Shown: piece by piece, positions 1 through 9,092 of the stretch
Position numbering within the stretch: position 1 is the stretch's first letter
How the letters are laid out: the number at the start of each line of letters is the position of its first letter
Assembly: GCA_949825065.1 (NCBI GenBank)
Contig: OX463838.1
Span: forward strand, 2,334,251 to 2,398,250
Reading direction: 5' to 3'
Source of the DNA: Odontocerum albicorne
Taxonomy: Eukaryota > Arthropoda > Insecta > Trichoptera > Odontoceridae
DNA length: 64,000 bases
Notes under the pieces: model-generated
Databases searched by the model: none
What the model was told of the DNA's origin: nothing
What the model saw: only the letters and a program-made list of their open reading frames with translations
Made by a program: the position numbers and the translations under genes

Positions 1-80
1 GAAGTGTATCTAAATATATTATGTACATACCATGTTGCTATCAATAAACTTATATTTATTTATTTATTTATTTATCTTAC
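1..80 (+). repeat. LINE 3' tail with TTTA microsatellite
   Basis: The stretch GCTATCAATAAAC near position 36 recurs at about 24730 and 25025, where it ends another repeat. Here it runs into a (TTTA)n tract at about 51-75. This is the 3' end of a 5'-truncated retroposon whose body lies outside the window. Confidence 0.5.
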
Positions 81-330
81 CATACTTCGTTGATCTCCCT
101 CTACACATTTGCATAGTATATTGGTATTTTTTCTTTCATTAGTTCCACGTGCCCAAATCATCTCACAGTGATCTTTGTCATCTATTTTATTACATCAGCC
201 TTAAGATCACATTCATCCCTAATACCTTCATTTCGTTTTCTGTCATACATTGTCACTCCAGGTATTCTTCTAAGGAAAGTTCACGCAGAATTTATTTGGT
301 TTCATTTCAGTATTTTTCCCTCCTAATATC
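81..330 (-). pseudogene. RTE-like LINE C-terminal remnant (family K)
   Basis: The + strand shares ordered words such as TTCCACGTG and CACATTCATCCCTAAT with 5460-5665, so it is the same decayed repeat. On the - strand it matches the region just upstream of the better-preserved copies at 20165-20460 and 44880-45185, whose end reads RKVWRSVLS. No open frame survives. Family K is my label; I infer non-LTR origin from the arginine-rich C-terminal wording of the better copies. Confidence 0.35.
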
Positions 331-496
331 AAGATGGTTCTAAAATACTGCTGGTACCTATTATCTTAGCAGATTTTGATATTCTCTGGTTCGAGTAAAT
401 TTTTTTTAGTTTCCCGTTAAGTTTGTTTTCTATCGCTACACACCGTTCTATATCCATAGTTACTTTTCCATCATCGGAAAAAATACTATTTAACCG

Positions 497-1050
497 AAGT
501 CAAGTGCAGAATTGAATCATCTCGTGTGACTTTTAATAAAATGAGAAGCGTATTCTGCGATGATAATCTAAACTTGAGACTTCGACAACGGTTAGTCAAA
601 TGCTACGTTTGGCCAGTGTTATTACATGGAGTGGAATCATGTACCCTCAAAGTTGGTAGTATGAACCGACTGGAAGCATTCGAAATGTGGATACACCTGA
701 GAATGCCACGGATACCCTGGACGGATATGGTCAGCAACACGAGGGTTCTTCAAAGAGCCAAAGTTGATAGAGAGTTGCTGACTAATATTGAAATCCGAAA
801 GGTGTCCTATTTGGGTCATGTACTTAGAGGAGCAAAGTAGAAATTACTGCACCTGATCATCCAAGGCAAAATAGAGGGTCGAAGAGGTGTTGACAGGAGG
901 CAAATCTCCTAGTTCCGCAATATACTTGATTGGACTGGTATAAGGAGTGTTGGGGATCTTTTTCGGGTTGCCAGGGACAAAGATGCCTACTCTCAGGTGA
1001 TAGTCAACGTTGGGGGGACCTGAAATGACACTAAGAAGAAGAAGAAATAT
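497..1050 (+). pseudogene. RTE-type LINE, 5'-truncated ORF2 C-terminus (family A)
   Basis: A frame at 526-840 reads NKMRSVFCDDNLNLRLRQRL then ..RLEAFEMWIHLRMPRIPWTD.. and ..KVSYLGHVLRG.., the C-terminal part of RTE-class endonuclease/reverse-transcriptase proteins. The reverse transcriptase and endonuclease domains are missing. After the stop at 838-840 the reading continues degenerately to a GACATGACACT-type 3' end and an AAGAAGAAGAA tail (about 1030-1046), typical of RTE simple-repeat tails. Near-identical copies lie at 15592-16288 and 41851-42540. It is a dead 5'-truncated insertion. Confidence 0.8.
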
Positions 1051-1269
1051 CAGAATTCTTCACTTGCTCTTGTGTTTTATTACTGACCATATAAACATAT
1101 TGATTATTTACCTTGACTTTCACACTTTTCTATCACTATGACTTTAGATTTTGCAATATTCATTTTTAGATCTTTCTTTTTAATCTTTTACGCAATTTAT
1201 TTATCAGATTTTGTGATTCATCCTCACGAGATAACGAGCATTCATTCAAATAATTTGTGTATTGATTAA

Positions 1270-1690
1270 TAAAAGACGAAACCGCAAAATTAAAATACCA
1301 GCCGAAGAAAATATTTCTGATACTTGCATCGAATTTTAGAGACAAAATAAAAATATTGAATTTATTTTCCTTTTATCTGATGAACGATAGATACGGCGCA
1401 CCCCTGATACTATTGAGAAGTCAACACTTTATTCGTGGAATTATTTATTTTGGAAATTAAATCAACAGACCGTAGGGGTTGTCAATAAATTATATCACAA
1501 AATTTTGACAGTTCCTTGACCTTCTTTCATCGCGTTTATTCTCCTTTTTTACTTTATTTCATCCTTGGCAACCCGTCACGATTTTAGTTTGTAACTTGTA
1601 CTACGTCTTTCAGTTACAACGAAAACTTAAGAGACAATTTTAAAAGTTATTTTGCCTTTAAAGTTTTAATGCCTTTCAAAGAAAACTTGA
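1270..1690. other. No recognisable gene or repeat
   Basis: AT-rich sequence with frequent stops in all frames. I find no transposon termini, splice-flanked open frame or tandem repeat here. Confidence 0.5.
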
Positions 1691-1694
1691 GCTT

Positions 1695-2125
1695 CATTTA
1701 TTTATTTTTTCAAAACAGGCTTAGCCCAATTACTTTGAAAAATACAATACATATTAAAAAAGAAGAAAAATTACATAGAAAACAAATATATAAAATAAAA
1801 AATAATGTATATGCATACATACGAGTATATACACACAGACATATTATACACATATATTCTCAGTCACTTAAGTACGTTGATGAGTGCTTTCTAACGCGCT
1901 CAATCTTAGAAGAAAATTTACTTTTGCTTTTGGTAATGTGATATGAAATATGTCAATATCCGAAGCAGTCCCGTTCAAAAGAGTTAAGGTCCTTCCAACA
2001 GGCATAGCGGCTGGAAGACCCGTTCTTGCGTATGTTATCGAGAACAGTTCTTGCAGACGCAGTCTAGTGTAATTGTTAGGAACATTTAACGCTAATCTTT
2101 GTAGTAATTCTATGTTAAACAACCA
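1695..2125 (-). pseudogene. Jockey-like LINE C-terminal fragment (family J3), copy 1
   Basis: The - strand reads LLQRLALNVPNNYTRLRLQE then ..GLPAAMPVGRTLTLLNG.. The same words occur at 44395-44600 in a longer copy, where the upstream protein contains a typical non-LTR segment (KVQKKYLRYLY). It includes the AT-rich 3' untranslated part down to about 1695 and is cut off at about 2125. Both copies share the shift-laden 3' region, so they are old insertions of one family. Confidence 0.6.
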
Positions 2126-2212
2126 AGTTTACGGACTGAAAACATTCGAAAAAAATCTTGTCACCTTGCTTTTTCCTATCCTTTCCCGTTTCTAATCCAT
2201 TGGTTATATTTT

Positions 2213-2456
2213 GTTTATTTAACACTTTTATTGCAAATTTCCTGGCTCCACAATATACGTGATTCGACTGGTAAAAGGAACATTGGGATCTTTTTCGGGC
2301 TGCCGGGGACAAAGATGCCTACTCTCAGGTGATATTCAACGTTGGGGGACCTGACATGACACTGGGAAGAAGAAGAAGATTGCAAATACAATCTGGCGGG
2401 GTTATTGCCAGGTGGCAATCTCTTCCAACCAACCAGACAAAAGTAAATGCTTCAAT
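2213..2456 (-). repeat. LINE family J1 3' end, split by an RTE tail
   Basis: The conserved J1 tail (on + as TTTATTTAACACTTTTATTG ... CCAACCAACCAGACAAAAG) is present at 2213-2238 and 2379-2456. The two halves are separated by a 140-bp RTE tail and both carry ATTGCAAAT at the junctions, a 9-bp target-site duplication (2230-2238 and 2379-2387). Confidence 0.75.
2239..2378 (+). mobile_element. 140-bp RTE family A 3' insertion with target-site duplication
   Basis: From CCTGGCTCC to the AAGAAGAAG tail this equals the 3' end of family A (compare 910-1046 and 16148-16286). It interrupts a J1 tail and is bounded by ATTGCAAAT on both sides. It is an extreme 5' truncation, evidence that family A was mobile after the J1 copy landed. 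Confidence 0.75.
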
Positions 2457-2461
2457 CACTA

Positions 2462-2512
2462 CTATCTGGAGGGTTTATTGCAATGAGACAATTACTTTCA
2501 ATCAACCAGAAA
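2462..2512 (-). repeat. SINE/LINE shared tail fragment
   Basis: On the - strand it reads TCTGGTTGATTGAAAG and continues like the tails at 5090, 10970, 26530 and 39365. Only the conserved tail is left. Confidence 0.4.
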
Positions 2513-2612
2513 TATGTTTATATGGCCTTCAGCAAAAAACTAGCTAATAATTATCAGAGAATATGTTTATCTGCCAATAAAGATCTGGTATTTGTGATAA
2601 GAGTCTCTAGGT

Positions 2613-2780
2613 CAGCAATTCTTAACCGGGGGGCTGCGAAAGTTTTTTTAGGGGGCCTCATGGTGCCCTGGGCGACCGCTTCGGTCACTCCATCCTCGCG
2701 ACGGACCTGTTAACAGGCACACGCATGCACTGATGTGTCAGTTCACGCTAATCGTACTTGTGAGACTGTTGTTGTTACTG
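2613..2780. mobile_element. Possible hAT-type terminus, partial
   Basis: The segment starts CAGCAATTCTTAACC followed by a G run, the pattern of some hAT inverted repeats. I could not find the matching opposite end or an 8-bp duplication, so this is tentative. Confidence 0.3.
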
Positions 2781-2984
2781 TTGATGTGCTGTTATTTTTA
2801 TAATTGGATATTGGACAATTGTGTATGTTTTTTTCTTTTCTTGAATATTTTTTGATAATTTACCCTTTTATAAAATGAGCTAATAAGGACCGTTATTGAA
2901 CAAGGAACAAACTATGGTAAATTTTGTACTATTTATAGGTAAAACATCAAACATTGTGGAAGTTTAAAGAAATTGTTATTTGTT

Positions 2985-3148
2985 TTTATCAAACACTGTT
3001 TATTCCACTTTTTATAACGGTATAACCCTACCAGTTTCAAGGCTTTCAAAGCTTTGTTTGTTCTCATCTGATGGTGAGGCGAAAGCCTTGACACCAGTAG
3101 TTATACCGTTACAAAAAGTGGAATAAACAGTGTTTGATAAAACAAATT
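2985..3148. repeat. Palindromic Penelope-type terminal repeat with ribozyme remnants
   Basis: An inverted repeat: the left arm begins TTTTTATCAAACACTG and the right arm ends CAGTGTTTGATAAAA, with arms of roughly 65 bp around a short centre. The right arm carries a decayed hammerhead core at 3068-3104 (CTGATGG, then GACA in place of GAAA). The left arm in inverse orientation keeps GAAAC but lacks the CTGANGA box. The half-unit at 16925-17003 is the same repeat with an intact core. Confidence 0.6.
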
Positions 3149-3194
3149 ACAATGGTAGGTACACTTTGTTTCTACGTACATCATACTATGTGTA

Positions 3195-4135
3195 TCTAGA
3201 AAGTAAGTGTACTGAGGTTCTCAAGACTGGATGGATTTTATTTTCGACATGTTGGCTACACTTCCGTATAGCGTGACCCTTCCCCTCCGCAACGAGACTG
3301 GTTCGAGGTCAGTACGTTGAGAAGTGTTGACGCGACAACACGTTTCGTAAAAAATGTCAATCCAATCTCCCGCCAAGTGCGAAATACGCGGCGTCATCCG
3401 TTATCTCGTTTGGAAGGGAAAACCTCCGGCTGAGGTTTATAATGAGGTATAAACTGCATATGGTGATAAAGCTATGAATCGTACGAGTGTGTACAAGTGG
3501 TGTCGCGAGTTTAAAAACGGTCACGTCACACCTCTTCACCCTCCACCAAAAAGTTCAAAACCACAATTTCAGCCAAGAAAATCATGGCATCCGTGTTTTG
3601 GGACTGTCAAGGCATAATTTTAATTGAATATATGCCTCAAGGGGAGACCATCAACTTTGCAAGATACTGTGAGACCCTAAAAAAATTGCGGAGGGCGATT
3701 CAGAACAAGAGGAGAGGCATGCTGACAAAGGGAGTCTGCCTGCTGCACGACAATGCCAGACCACACACGGCCAACGCCACGAAGGAACTGCTCGCCTCGT
3801 TTAAATGGGATGTCCTGAACCCTCCCGCGCATTCCCCTGACCTAGCACCTTCAGATTACTATCTCTTTACCTCCCTGAAGCTGCACATGGGTGGAAAAAG
3901 GTTTTCACCCGACGAGGAGGTAAAGGAGGAGGTGGAGAAGTGGACGGAGGGGTTGGCGGGAAACTACTTCGAGGAAGGCATCAAAAAGTTGATACGCCGC
4001 TTCACCATCTGCATTGAGAGGAATGGCGGCTATGTCGAAAAATAGCTTACATATGTACTACGGTAACCACGTAATTTTTTTGTTTAAATAAAAAAAATTG
4101 TAACCTACAAAAATTCAGTACACTTACTTTCTGGA
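3195..4135 (+). mobile_element. mariner element, internally deleted
   Basis: Inverted termini TCTAGAAAGTAAGTGTACTG (start) and the reverse complement of TCCAGAAAGTAAGTGTACTG (end) match at 19 of 20 and are flanked by TA at 3193-3194 and 4136-4137, the mariner target-site duplication. At 941 bp it is about 350-400 bp shorter than a typical 1.3-kb mariner. The missing part lies between the N-terminal DNA-binding domain and the catalytic core (around 3540-3580). Confidence 0.92.
3354..4045 (+). pseudogene. mariner transposase, deletion derivative
   Basis: Starts at ATG 3354 (MSIQSPAKCE..), a helix-turn-helix N-terminus, and meets a TAA stop after about 32 codons. The frame continues (NRTSVYKWCREFKNG) until a deletion near 3540-3580. 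The C-terminal half then reads from 3584: it keeps LLHDNARPHTA (second catalytic Asp) and HSPDLAPSDYYLF, with 34 residues between the two Asp, the DD34D spacing. The first catalytic Asp (the TGDE-type motif) is in the deleted part. The protein cannot be active; the ends may still be usable in trans. Confidence 0.9.
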
Positions 4136-4376
4136 TATGCTTCGTATATACGAAAAGGGATTTTCCACACTAGCAAATATTAAAACGAAGCAACGAAATC
4201 GTCTCATGCATGCGAATAGCAGTAAGTAATACAATTGAAACAAAAATATGCAAATTATTCGACGATATTCAACAACACAGGTCCCATTAAATACATTTAA
4301 GTAAGTTAATATCTCTTTTTTTTTAATGTTATTATAATTAGTAAATAAAACCACTATTTTAAAATAAATGTTAATG

Positions 4377-4664
4377 ATTTATTTATTTAACGCTTTTATT
4401 GCAAATACAATCTGGCGGGCTTATTGCCAAACGGCAATCTCTTCCAACCAACCAGACAAAAGTAAATGAAGCAAGTTACGTGGTCGCATAAATCATTCAA
4501 ATGACTATCCATCCCCACGAAATCCATAAACACATACGTGAGCACATGCCCACGAACCCCACAAAGACGGACAATCACCCGAACATTATTTTTTCATATA
4601 AAGTGAGATATCATCAATCAAAAGGAAAGGAAGGGATGGTGGAGAGGAAAGGAAAATAAAAAAC
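4377..4664 (-). repeat. LINE family J1, 3' end copy
   Basis: The conserved J1 tail: (TTTA) tail, AACGCTTTTATTGCAAATAC, then the CCAACCAACCAGACAAAAG block and the GGAAAGGAAAATAAAAA segment. Only untranslated sequence remains; 5' truncation is near 4664. Confidence 0.75.
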
Positions 4665-4970
4665 GTTTCTATTCTACCGACAATTTTGAGTTCGAACCCC
4701 GATGGAAAACAAAATAAATTGTCCATTCAGTTTTTCCACCTTTCAGGATACAACCTTCGTGACATTGTCTGTAAGAAGCTGAAATTTACCCGGGGAATAC
4801 AGGTTTGATTTTTGATGATACCCGATTTTTTTCAACAGTTTTTTAAAAAGCCAAACGAGTGTGAGTACTGTTGAATTTTCACGTGCGGTATTATTGCCAG
4901 CTCGTACTGAACTCGAAGGCTCGATTAGGGGAAGCCTAAAACAATATTTTGCTCAGGTCATGTTTTTCAA
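4665..4970. other. No recognisable feature
   Basis: Ordinary AT-rich DNA. No open frame, termini or repeat that recurs elsewhere in the window. Confidence 0.4.
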
Positions 4971-4973
4971 TAC

Positions 4974-5170
4974 GTCTCTGTGGCTTAGTTGGTAAGACGC
5001 CTGTCTGTCAAACCGGAGTTTGCTGGTTCGAATCCCGCTGGGACCCATTTTTTTTAAATAATTATATTCAGAATTTCATCATAAACATTTTCTGGTTGGT
5101 TGGAGAGGATTGCCATATGGTAAAAAAAACCGCCAGGTTGCACTGCATACAACGAAAGTGTAATACAATG
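4974..5170 (+). repeat. tRNA-headed SINE with LINE-like tail
   Basis: The head at 4974-5047 folds approximately as a tRNA: acceptor strands GTCTCTG and CTGGGAC, A-box-like TGGCTTAGTTGGTAAGA, an anticodon loop CTGTCAA (GTC, Asp-like), B box GGTTCGAATCC, and CCA at the 3' end. Mispairs in the acceptor, anticodon and T stems argue for a SINE rather than a working tRNA. From 5090 it continues CTGGTTGGTTGGAGAGGATT.., which matches the 3' end of LINE family J1. A SINE borrowing a LINE tail is a known arrangement that lets the LINE reverse transcriptase copy it. Confidence 0.7.
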
Positions 5171-5250
5171 TCTGAATCACTACTTCGTATATGTTAAGTT
5201 GGAGTGTTCCAAACGAATAAATTATTAATGAATTGGTGTATTTAGATTTT

Positions 5251-5345
5251 CATACTGTAGTTGATAGAATGGTTGTCTTACACTCAAGAATTTCAGGTTC
5301 AAATCCAGATACATGCATTCGTATCATCACACTATTTACCTGTCG
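5251..5345 (+). repeat. Degenerate tRNA-like SINE head
   Basis: GTAGTTGATAGAATGG (A-box-like) and AGGTTCAAATCC (B-box-like) lie about 32 bp apart. The fold is poor. It runs into the family K remnant. Confidence 0.35.
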
Positions 5346-5665
5346 CAGTAGGTATATATGACAGAGCGCCAGGCGTTCCCATCTCGATGTACATCTTTTG
5401 ACTCTTCTACATCTATACACCTTATTTTTTTATATATTTTTTTTCAAAATATCATAAATTGATCCATCCATACTCTCCCTGCTCTTCCTCTACCACAGCT
5501 TCTACTCATATTTGCACTGTTTATTTATTTCGTAAGCATTTCTTCATCCATTCGTTCCACGTGTCCAAACCATTTCAGATTACTCTTTTTCATCTTGCTT
5601 AACACATCAACTCATACTTACATTAAGTTCACACTCATCCCTAATCACATCATTCCGTAAGTTTT
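5346..5665 (-). pseudogene. Family K LINE remnant
   Basis: On + it contains GACAGAGCGCCAGGCGTTCC, the reverse complement of the conserved 3' words (GGCGCTCTGTCCTC) seen at 20398 and 26490. It continues with TCGTTCCACGTGTCCAAACC, as at 140 and 7290. Decayed and without an open frame. Confidence 0.45.
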
Positions 5666-5698
5666 TAATAAAATAAATAAAACACATTTTTAAAATTT

Positions 5699-5950
5699 GA
5701 GTTCACTGCTGGTTTCTAAGACCTCCAGCTTCTTTGTTAGGTGAAGATGAACTTAATGATAACATATTAGGTTAAATATATTTTGCGTTCAAAAGCCACC
5801 TTTTTGACGTCAACTGTTCCCCTGCCCTTATTAGCCACTTATCTCCTCTTCCTCTCCTATACCTAATACAATTAGATTTTTTTTAGACACAATGTAGTTC
5901 ATCTTCACCTGACGAGGAAGACGGAGTTCTTTGAAACCGGTAGTGACCTC
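5699..5950. repeat. Inverted pair of Penelope-type repeats with hammerhead cores
   Basis: Two arms in opposite orientation are separated by about 160 bp. The right arm (+, 5909-5950) reads CTGACGA, a stem-loop AAGA/TCTT, then GAAACC. The left arm (-, 5740-5699) reads CTAACAA, a stem-loop, then GAAACC. The order CTGANGA / stem II / GAAA is the hammerhead core. The + arm is followed by AAATAAAAAAGTAG, as in the copy at 8978. Confidence 0.55.
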
Positions 5951-5984
5951 AAATAAAAAAGTAGTAAATAATAAATAAAAAAAT

Positions 5985-6135
5985 AGTACATCAATATTAT
6001 TTTTTCATCCAATGCGTAAATGTATTACGGAGGAATACCTACAATCTGAACCCATGAATTTATTATATTTATAGAGATATTAAAGTTTTTAGAAGCAATG
6101 TGTACTAGTTACACATCACAGGACATGAAGGGTTA
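5985..6135 (-). repeat. SINE body, copy 2 (headless)
   Basis: ATGCGTAAATGTATTACGGA and the following ~110 bp match 37784-37900. There the repeat is joined to a tRNA-like head; here the head is missing. Confidence 0.6.
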
Positions 6136-6139
6136 AGGG

Positions 6140-6345
6140 TAGTCCCATCCCGATTCTCCCTTGGTCAGTCCAACGCATTTGGGATCTTAATCTTGTGCGT
6201 CATCTTTCTACGCTTCCTGTGACCACAGACATCTCCATGGCCATGATCAATGTATTCCAAGCATTGGAGGTTTCGTCGTTGGCACACTGTTGACAATTTG
6301 TCGATGACGCTCAGTTCTTCAAAAATATAGGTATACATATACACG
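6140..6345 (-). pseudogene. RTE-like LINE C-terminal fragment
   Basis: The - strand frame reads FEELSVIDKLSTVCQRR then a shifted ..YIDHGHGD.., matching the ILEELRIKDRLSTICLRR segment at 57506-57700. It is followed by the WTDQG-type end in another frame. A short decayed piece of an ORF2 C-terminus. Confidence 0.6.
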
Positions 6346-6749
6346 TACATTACCCGGCGGTGATAGAGACGACGCTCAAAAAACCGAAGTTAGCCGATTA
6401 TGGCCGATAGTCTCTTTCTTAAGCCCGATGTGTATTACTTACCGCCGGGTACTGTATGTGTTAGTTGGCATTGCCGTCCACGGATACCACTATAAAAAAT
6501 ATATCCTTTGAAATCTACATAGTTTTAATGGAAATGCGAATCGTAGAGTAACATTTCACAGCAATGCTAAAACGCTCCATTTTGTGGATTGAATGAATCA
6601 CTTTACTAGGCAAGTCCTGTGACCAAGTGGTATCATTCCTTAATCACTATTGCATATATTTGTCTTAAATATCATACTAAAACACTCAGCTGAAATTTTC
6701 TTAATGTAATTGGTTCACTAAAATATTTTATTTTTATCACACCATATTT

Positions 6750-7400
6750 CATTGCGGTAGGCAGAAATAACATATCTCCACTTGATTCTCTATTGGCGTA
6801 CATCTTTCGCTTCTTTCACGTCTATACATCTTGTCATGCATGCTCTCATATTATCACATATGATATATCATAGAGCAGTGCTGCCCAACTTTTTTAGCCC
6901 TATAATCCAAGTTATAGAGCGACACTGCCGCGACCCACACATACTATAAATCAGACAAAAAAAGAACTCTTGAAATAAATAATATTTTTATTTAAAATAA
7001 TAACAAATACAATAATATTAAAATAAAAATGATCTCCGGCGCATTAATATTTTAAATAAACTTTTAAACAATATAAATCAAATTTCAAAAACTTTTCGCG
7101 GCCCATTAAAAATCGGCTTGCAATCCACAAGTGGGTCGCAACCCGGTTTGGTTAACCCTGATATAAAGGCTAACTAACTGATTTTAGAATTTGATTAATT
7201 TGGTTACGTCTTGTTTTTCTAGATCTTCCCACGTTCTTGTACGGTTTATACTAGTCGTACAGATAATTTTTCTCATTCACTCTTTCTTTCTATATGGTCG
7301 AACCATTTCGATTCTCCTTTTTTCATATTAAGCACCGCATATTTTTCCAATCCACATTTTTTCCAAATGTCTTCATTTTTATTCCGTTTTAATTGGTTGC
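6750..7400 (-). pseudogene. Family K LINE remnant split by a hAT MITE
   Basis: GGTAGGCAGAAATAAC... and TACATCTTTCGCTTCTTTCA at 6757-6860 belong to the 3' side of family K. Words of its upstream part (GTCGAACCATTTCGATTCTC) resume at 7292. The hAT-type insert 6876-7160 lies between them. Confidence 0.45.
6876..7160. mobile_element. hAT-type MITE
   Basis: Termini CAGTGCTGCCCAACTTTT and the reverse complement CAGGGTTAACCAAACC are imperfect inverted repeats of the hAT kind. The flanks TCATAGAG and ATATAAAG match at 6 of 8, consistent with an aged 8-bp target-site duplication. At 285 bp it has no transposase. Confidence 0.6.
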
Positions 7401-7467
7401 AATTTTAAATGTTAAATAATTCATATAATCAAATAAAATTAATAAAAAAATAATAAGTAAGTCTATA

Positions 7468-8035
7468 GGAACTACTGTCATCGCTGAAATATTGTCAACA
7501 CACACGGTCAACGACCGACGAAACGACCTTTGGATATGCCCAAAGGTCGCATACCAAAACATTGAAATTGTTTACCCACAAATACTATTTACGATACATT
7601 CCACAGTAGAAAGAGAGCGCATCACGCTGTCTCGCCGTTTTCGCCAACAAATTGTCTACCCATAATATTATTTGCGATGTCTGCAATATTTCAATCGACC
7701 ATTTCTGCACGCACAGAAGCGAGATAAAAATATATTGCGGGCGCACTCCCGCGCCCATTCTGAAATGTATAAATACCCACTTACCGATAAATAAAGCATC
7801 ATTAATTATTAAAAAAAAAAAAAACAAACAAATAATATTGTGGGTAGACAATTTGTTGGCGAAAACGGCGAGACAGCGTGATGCGTTCTCTTTCTACTGT
7901 GGAATGTATCGTAAATAGTATTTGTGGGTAAACAATTTCAATGTTTTGGTATGCGACCTTTGGACATATCCAAAGGTCGTTTCGTCGGTCGTTGACCGTG
8001 TGTGTTGACAATATTTCAGCGACGACAGTAGTTCC
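7468..8035. mobile_element. Foldback MITE with ~215-bp inverted repeats
   Basis: Arms 7468-7683 and 7820-8035 are long, nearly identical inverted repeats starting GGAACTACTGTC, flanked by TA on both sides. The ~135-bp spacer ends in a run of A. The TA duplication suggests Tc1/mariner-type mobilisation. Open frames on both strands (for example 7652-7918) arise because the palindrome repeats the same reading, not because they code. Confidence 0.85.
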
Positions 8036-8088
8036 TACAAGTCTATTATTCCATAGATTTCCGGAATTTTCAGAAGTGTTATCGAACA

Positions 8089-8352
8089 ATTCTATGGCGT
8101 TTTGGTAAAGAGGTACAAGTCATCAATTAATTATTTGTCAGTTTGAAGTTTTGCAACACTTGTATTCCTGAAATACAGACCTCAGGTAAATTTTAAATGT
8201 AAACTATGAATACATAAATAATTTATGTATTCAAAGTTTACCTTTAAAATTTACCTGAGGTCTGTATTTCAGGAATACAAGTGTTGCAAAACATCAAACT
8301 GACAAATTAGTAATTGATGACTTGTACCTCTTTACTAAAACGTCATAGAATT
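8089..8352. repeat. 264-bp near-loopless palindrome
   Basis: AATTCTATGGCGTTTTGGTA at the left mirrors the right end (TACTAAAACGTCATAGAATT). The centre is at about 8220/8221 (AAATAATTTATG), so the arms are about 132 bp with a few mismatches and virtually no loop. It is a foldback element 53 bp from the previous one. Transcription would give a long hairpin RNA. Confidence 0.85.
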
Positions 8353-8354
8353 AC

Positions 8355-8905
8355 AAACGTATATCCAAGGAATACTTTCGCTTGTTTCGGGGGACAAATT
8401 TCAAGATAGGCCATTTTACCTCCCTGAAGATGGTGTGACAAGGAAGAGGGTGGGATTGGGTGGACGCTGGGGGTGTTCATTGTGACGTCATGTTCTTCAC
8501 TCCCCAAATCGATGGTACTCAAGAGGGCCATCGTGGATAGATGCACGTAGACAATGACACTTAAAATTTGGTTGGATTTGTTTATTTTGCTTTACCAACG
8601 GATAAAATAGTGTGAGATACTTCTGTTTCAAGACAACTTTGAGATGTTTCATTTTATTTTATACTTACTCGTCTGTTTTTGTCTTTATGTCCGTGTGTAA
8701 CGTTGAATGGAAATAAAGCAAAGATCGTGTTCTACTTAAAATGCTAAAACGGGTAGCTCGAACGTTCGAAGGAGCTCAATTGAGAGTTATTGTATAAAAT
8801 GAGTTTTAAATTATTTACATAATTTTGTGAAATAGAAATGGATCTACGAGTATATATACGTAGTCGAGCTGAAAGGTTACCTGTGTTTTAGTCCGGGGGT
8901 TATTT
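8355..8905. other. No recognisable gene
   Basis: Slightly higher GC near 8440-8540 but no domain or transposon end that I recognise; the frames are short. Confidence 0.4.
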
Positions 8906-8907
8906 TT

Positions 8908-8947
8908 ATTTATTTTATTTAACACTTTTACTGCAAATACAATCTAA
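8908..8947 (-). repeat. LINE J1 terminal tail
   Basis: TTTATTTAACACTTTTACTG followed by CAAATACAATCT is the last ~35 bp of J1. It joins directly to the Penelope-type repeat at 8978. Confidence 0.5.
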
Positions 8948-8977
8948 TTTGCAACAATAAATTAAATTGTTTTTCAC

Positions 8978-9012
8978 CTGACGAATAAGACCTGTTATTG
9001 AAACCAGTGGTC
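8978..9012 (+). ncRNA. Hammerhead-ribozyme-like motif (Penelope type)
   Basis: The order is CTGACGA, stem II ATAA/TTAT with a 6-nt loop, GAAA, stem III ACC/GGT with loop AGT, then C. This gives the canonical GUC cleavage triplet and all invariant core bases. The 3-bp stem III is characteristic of ribozymes in Penelope-like elements. Stem I is not obvious. It is followed by AAATAAAATAATAG, as at 5950. Activity is inferred from the pattern only. Confidence 0.6.
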
Positions 9013-9092
9013 AGCTCGACAAATAAAATAATAGTGAATATAAAAACGTGTTTAATTTATTAAATTAAAAACTCAACGAGTAGTTTTTTTAA

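Noticed and set aside
4974..5047. Functional tRNA-Asp
   Set aside because: Mispairs in three stems and fusion to a LINE-like tail indicate a SINE.
7585..8089. Mirror-image frames of 88-95 codons
   Set aside because: Produced by the foldback palindrome.
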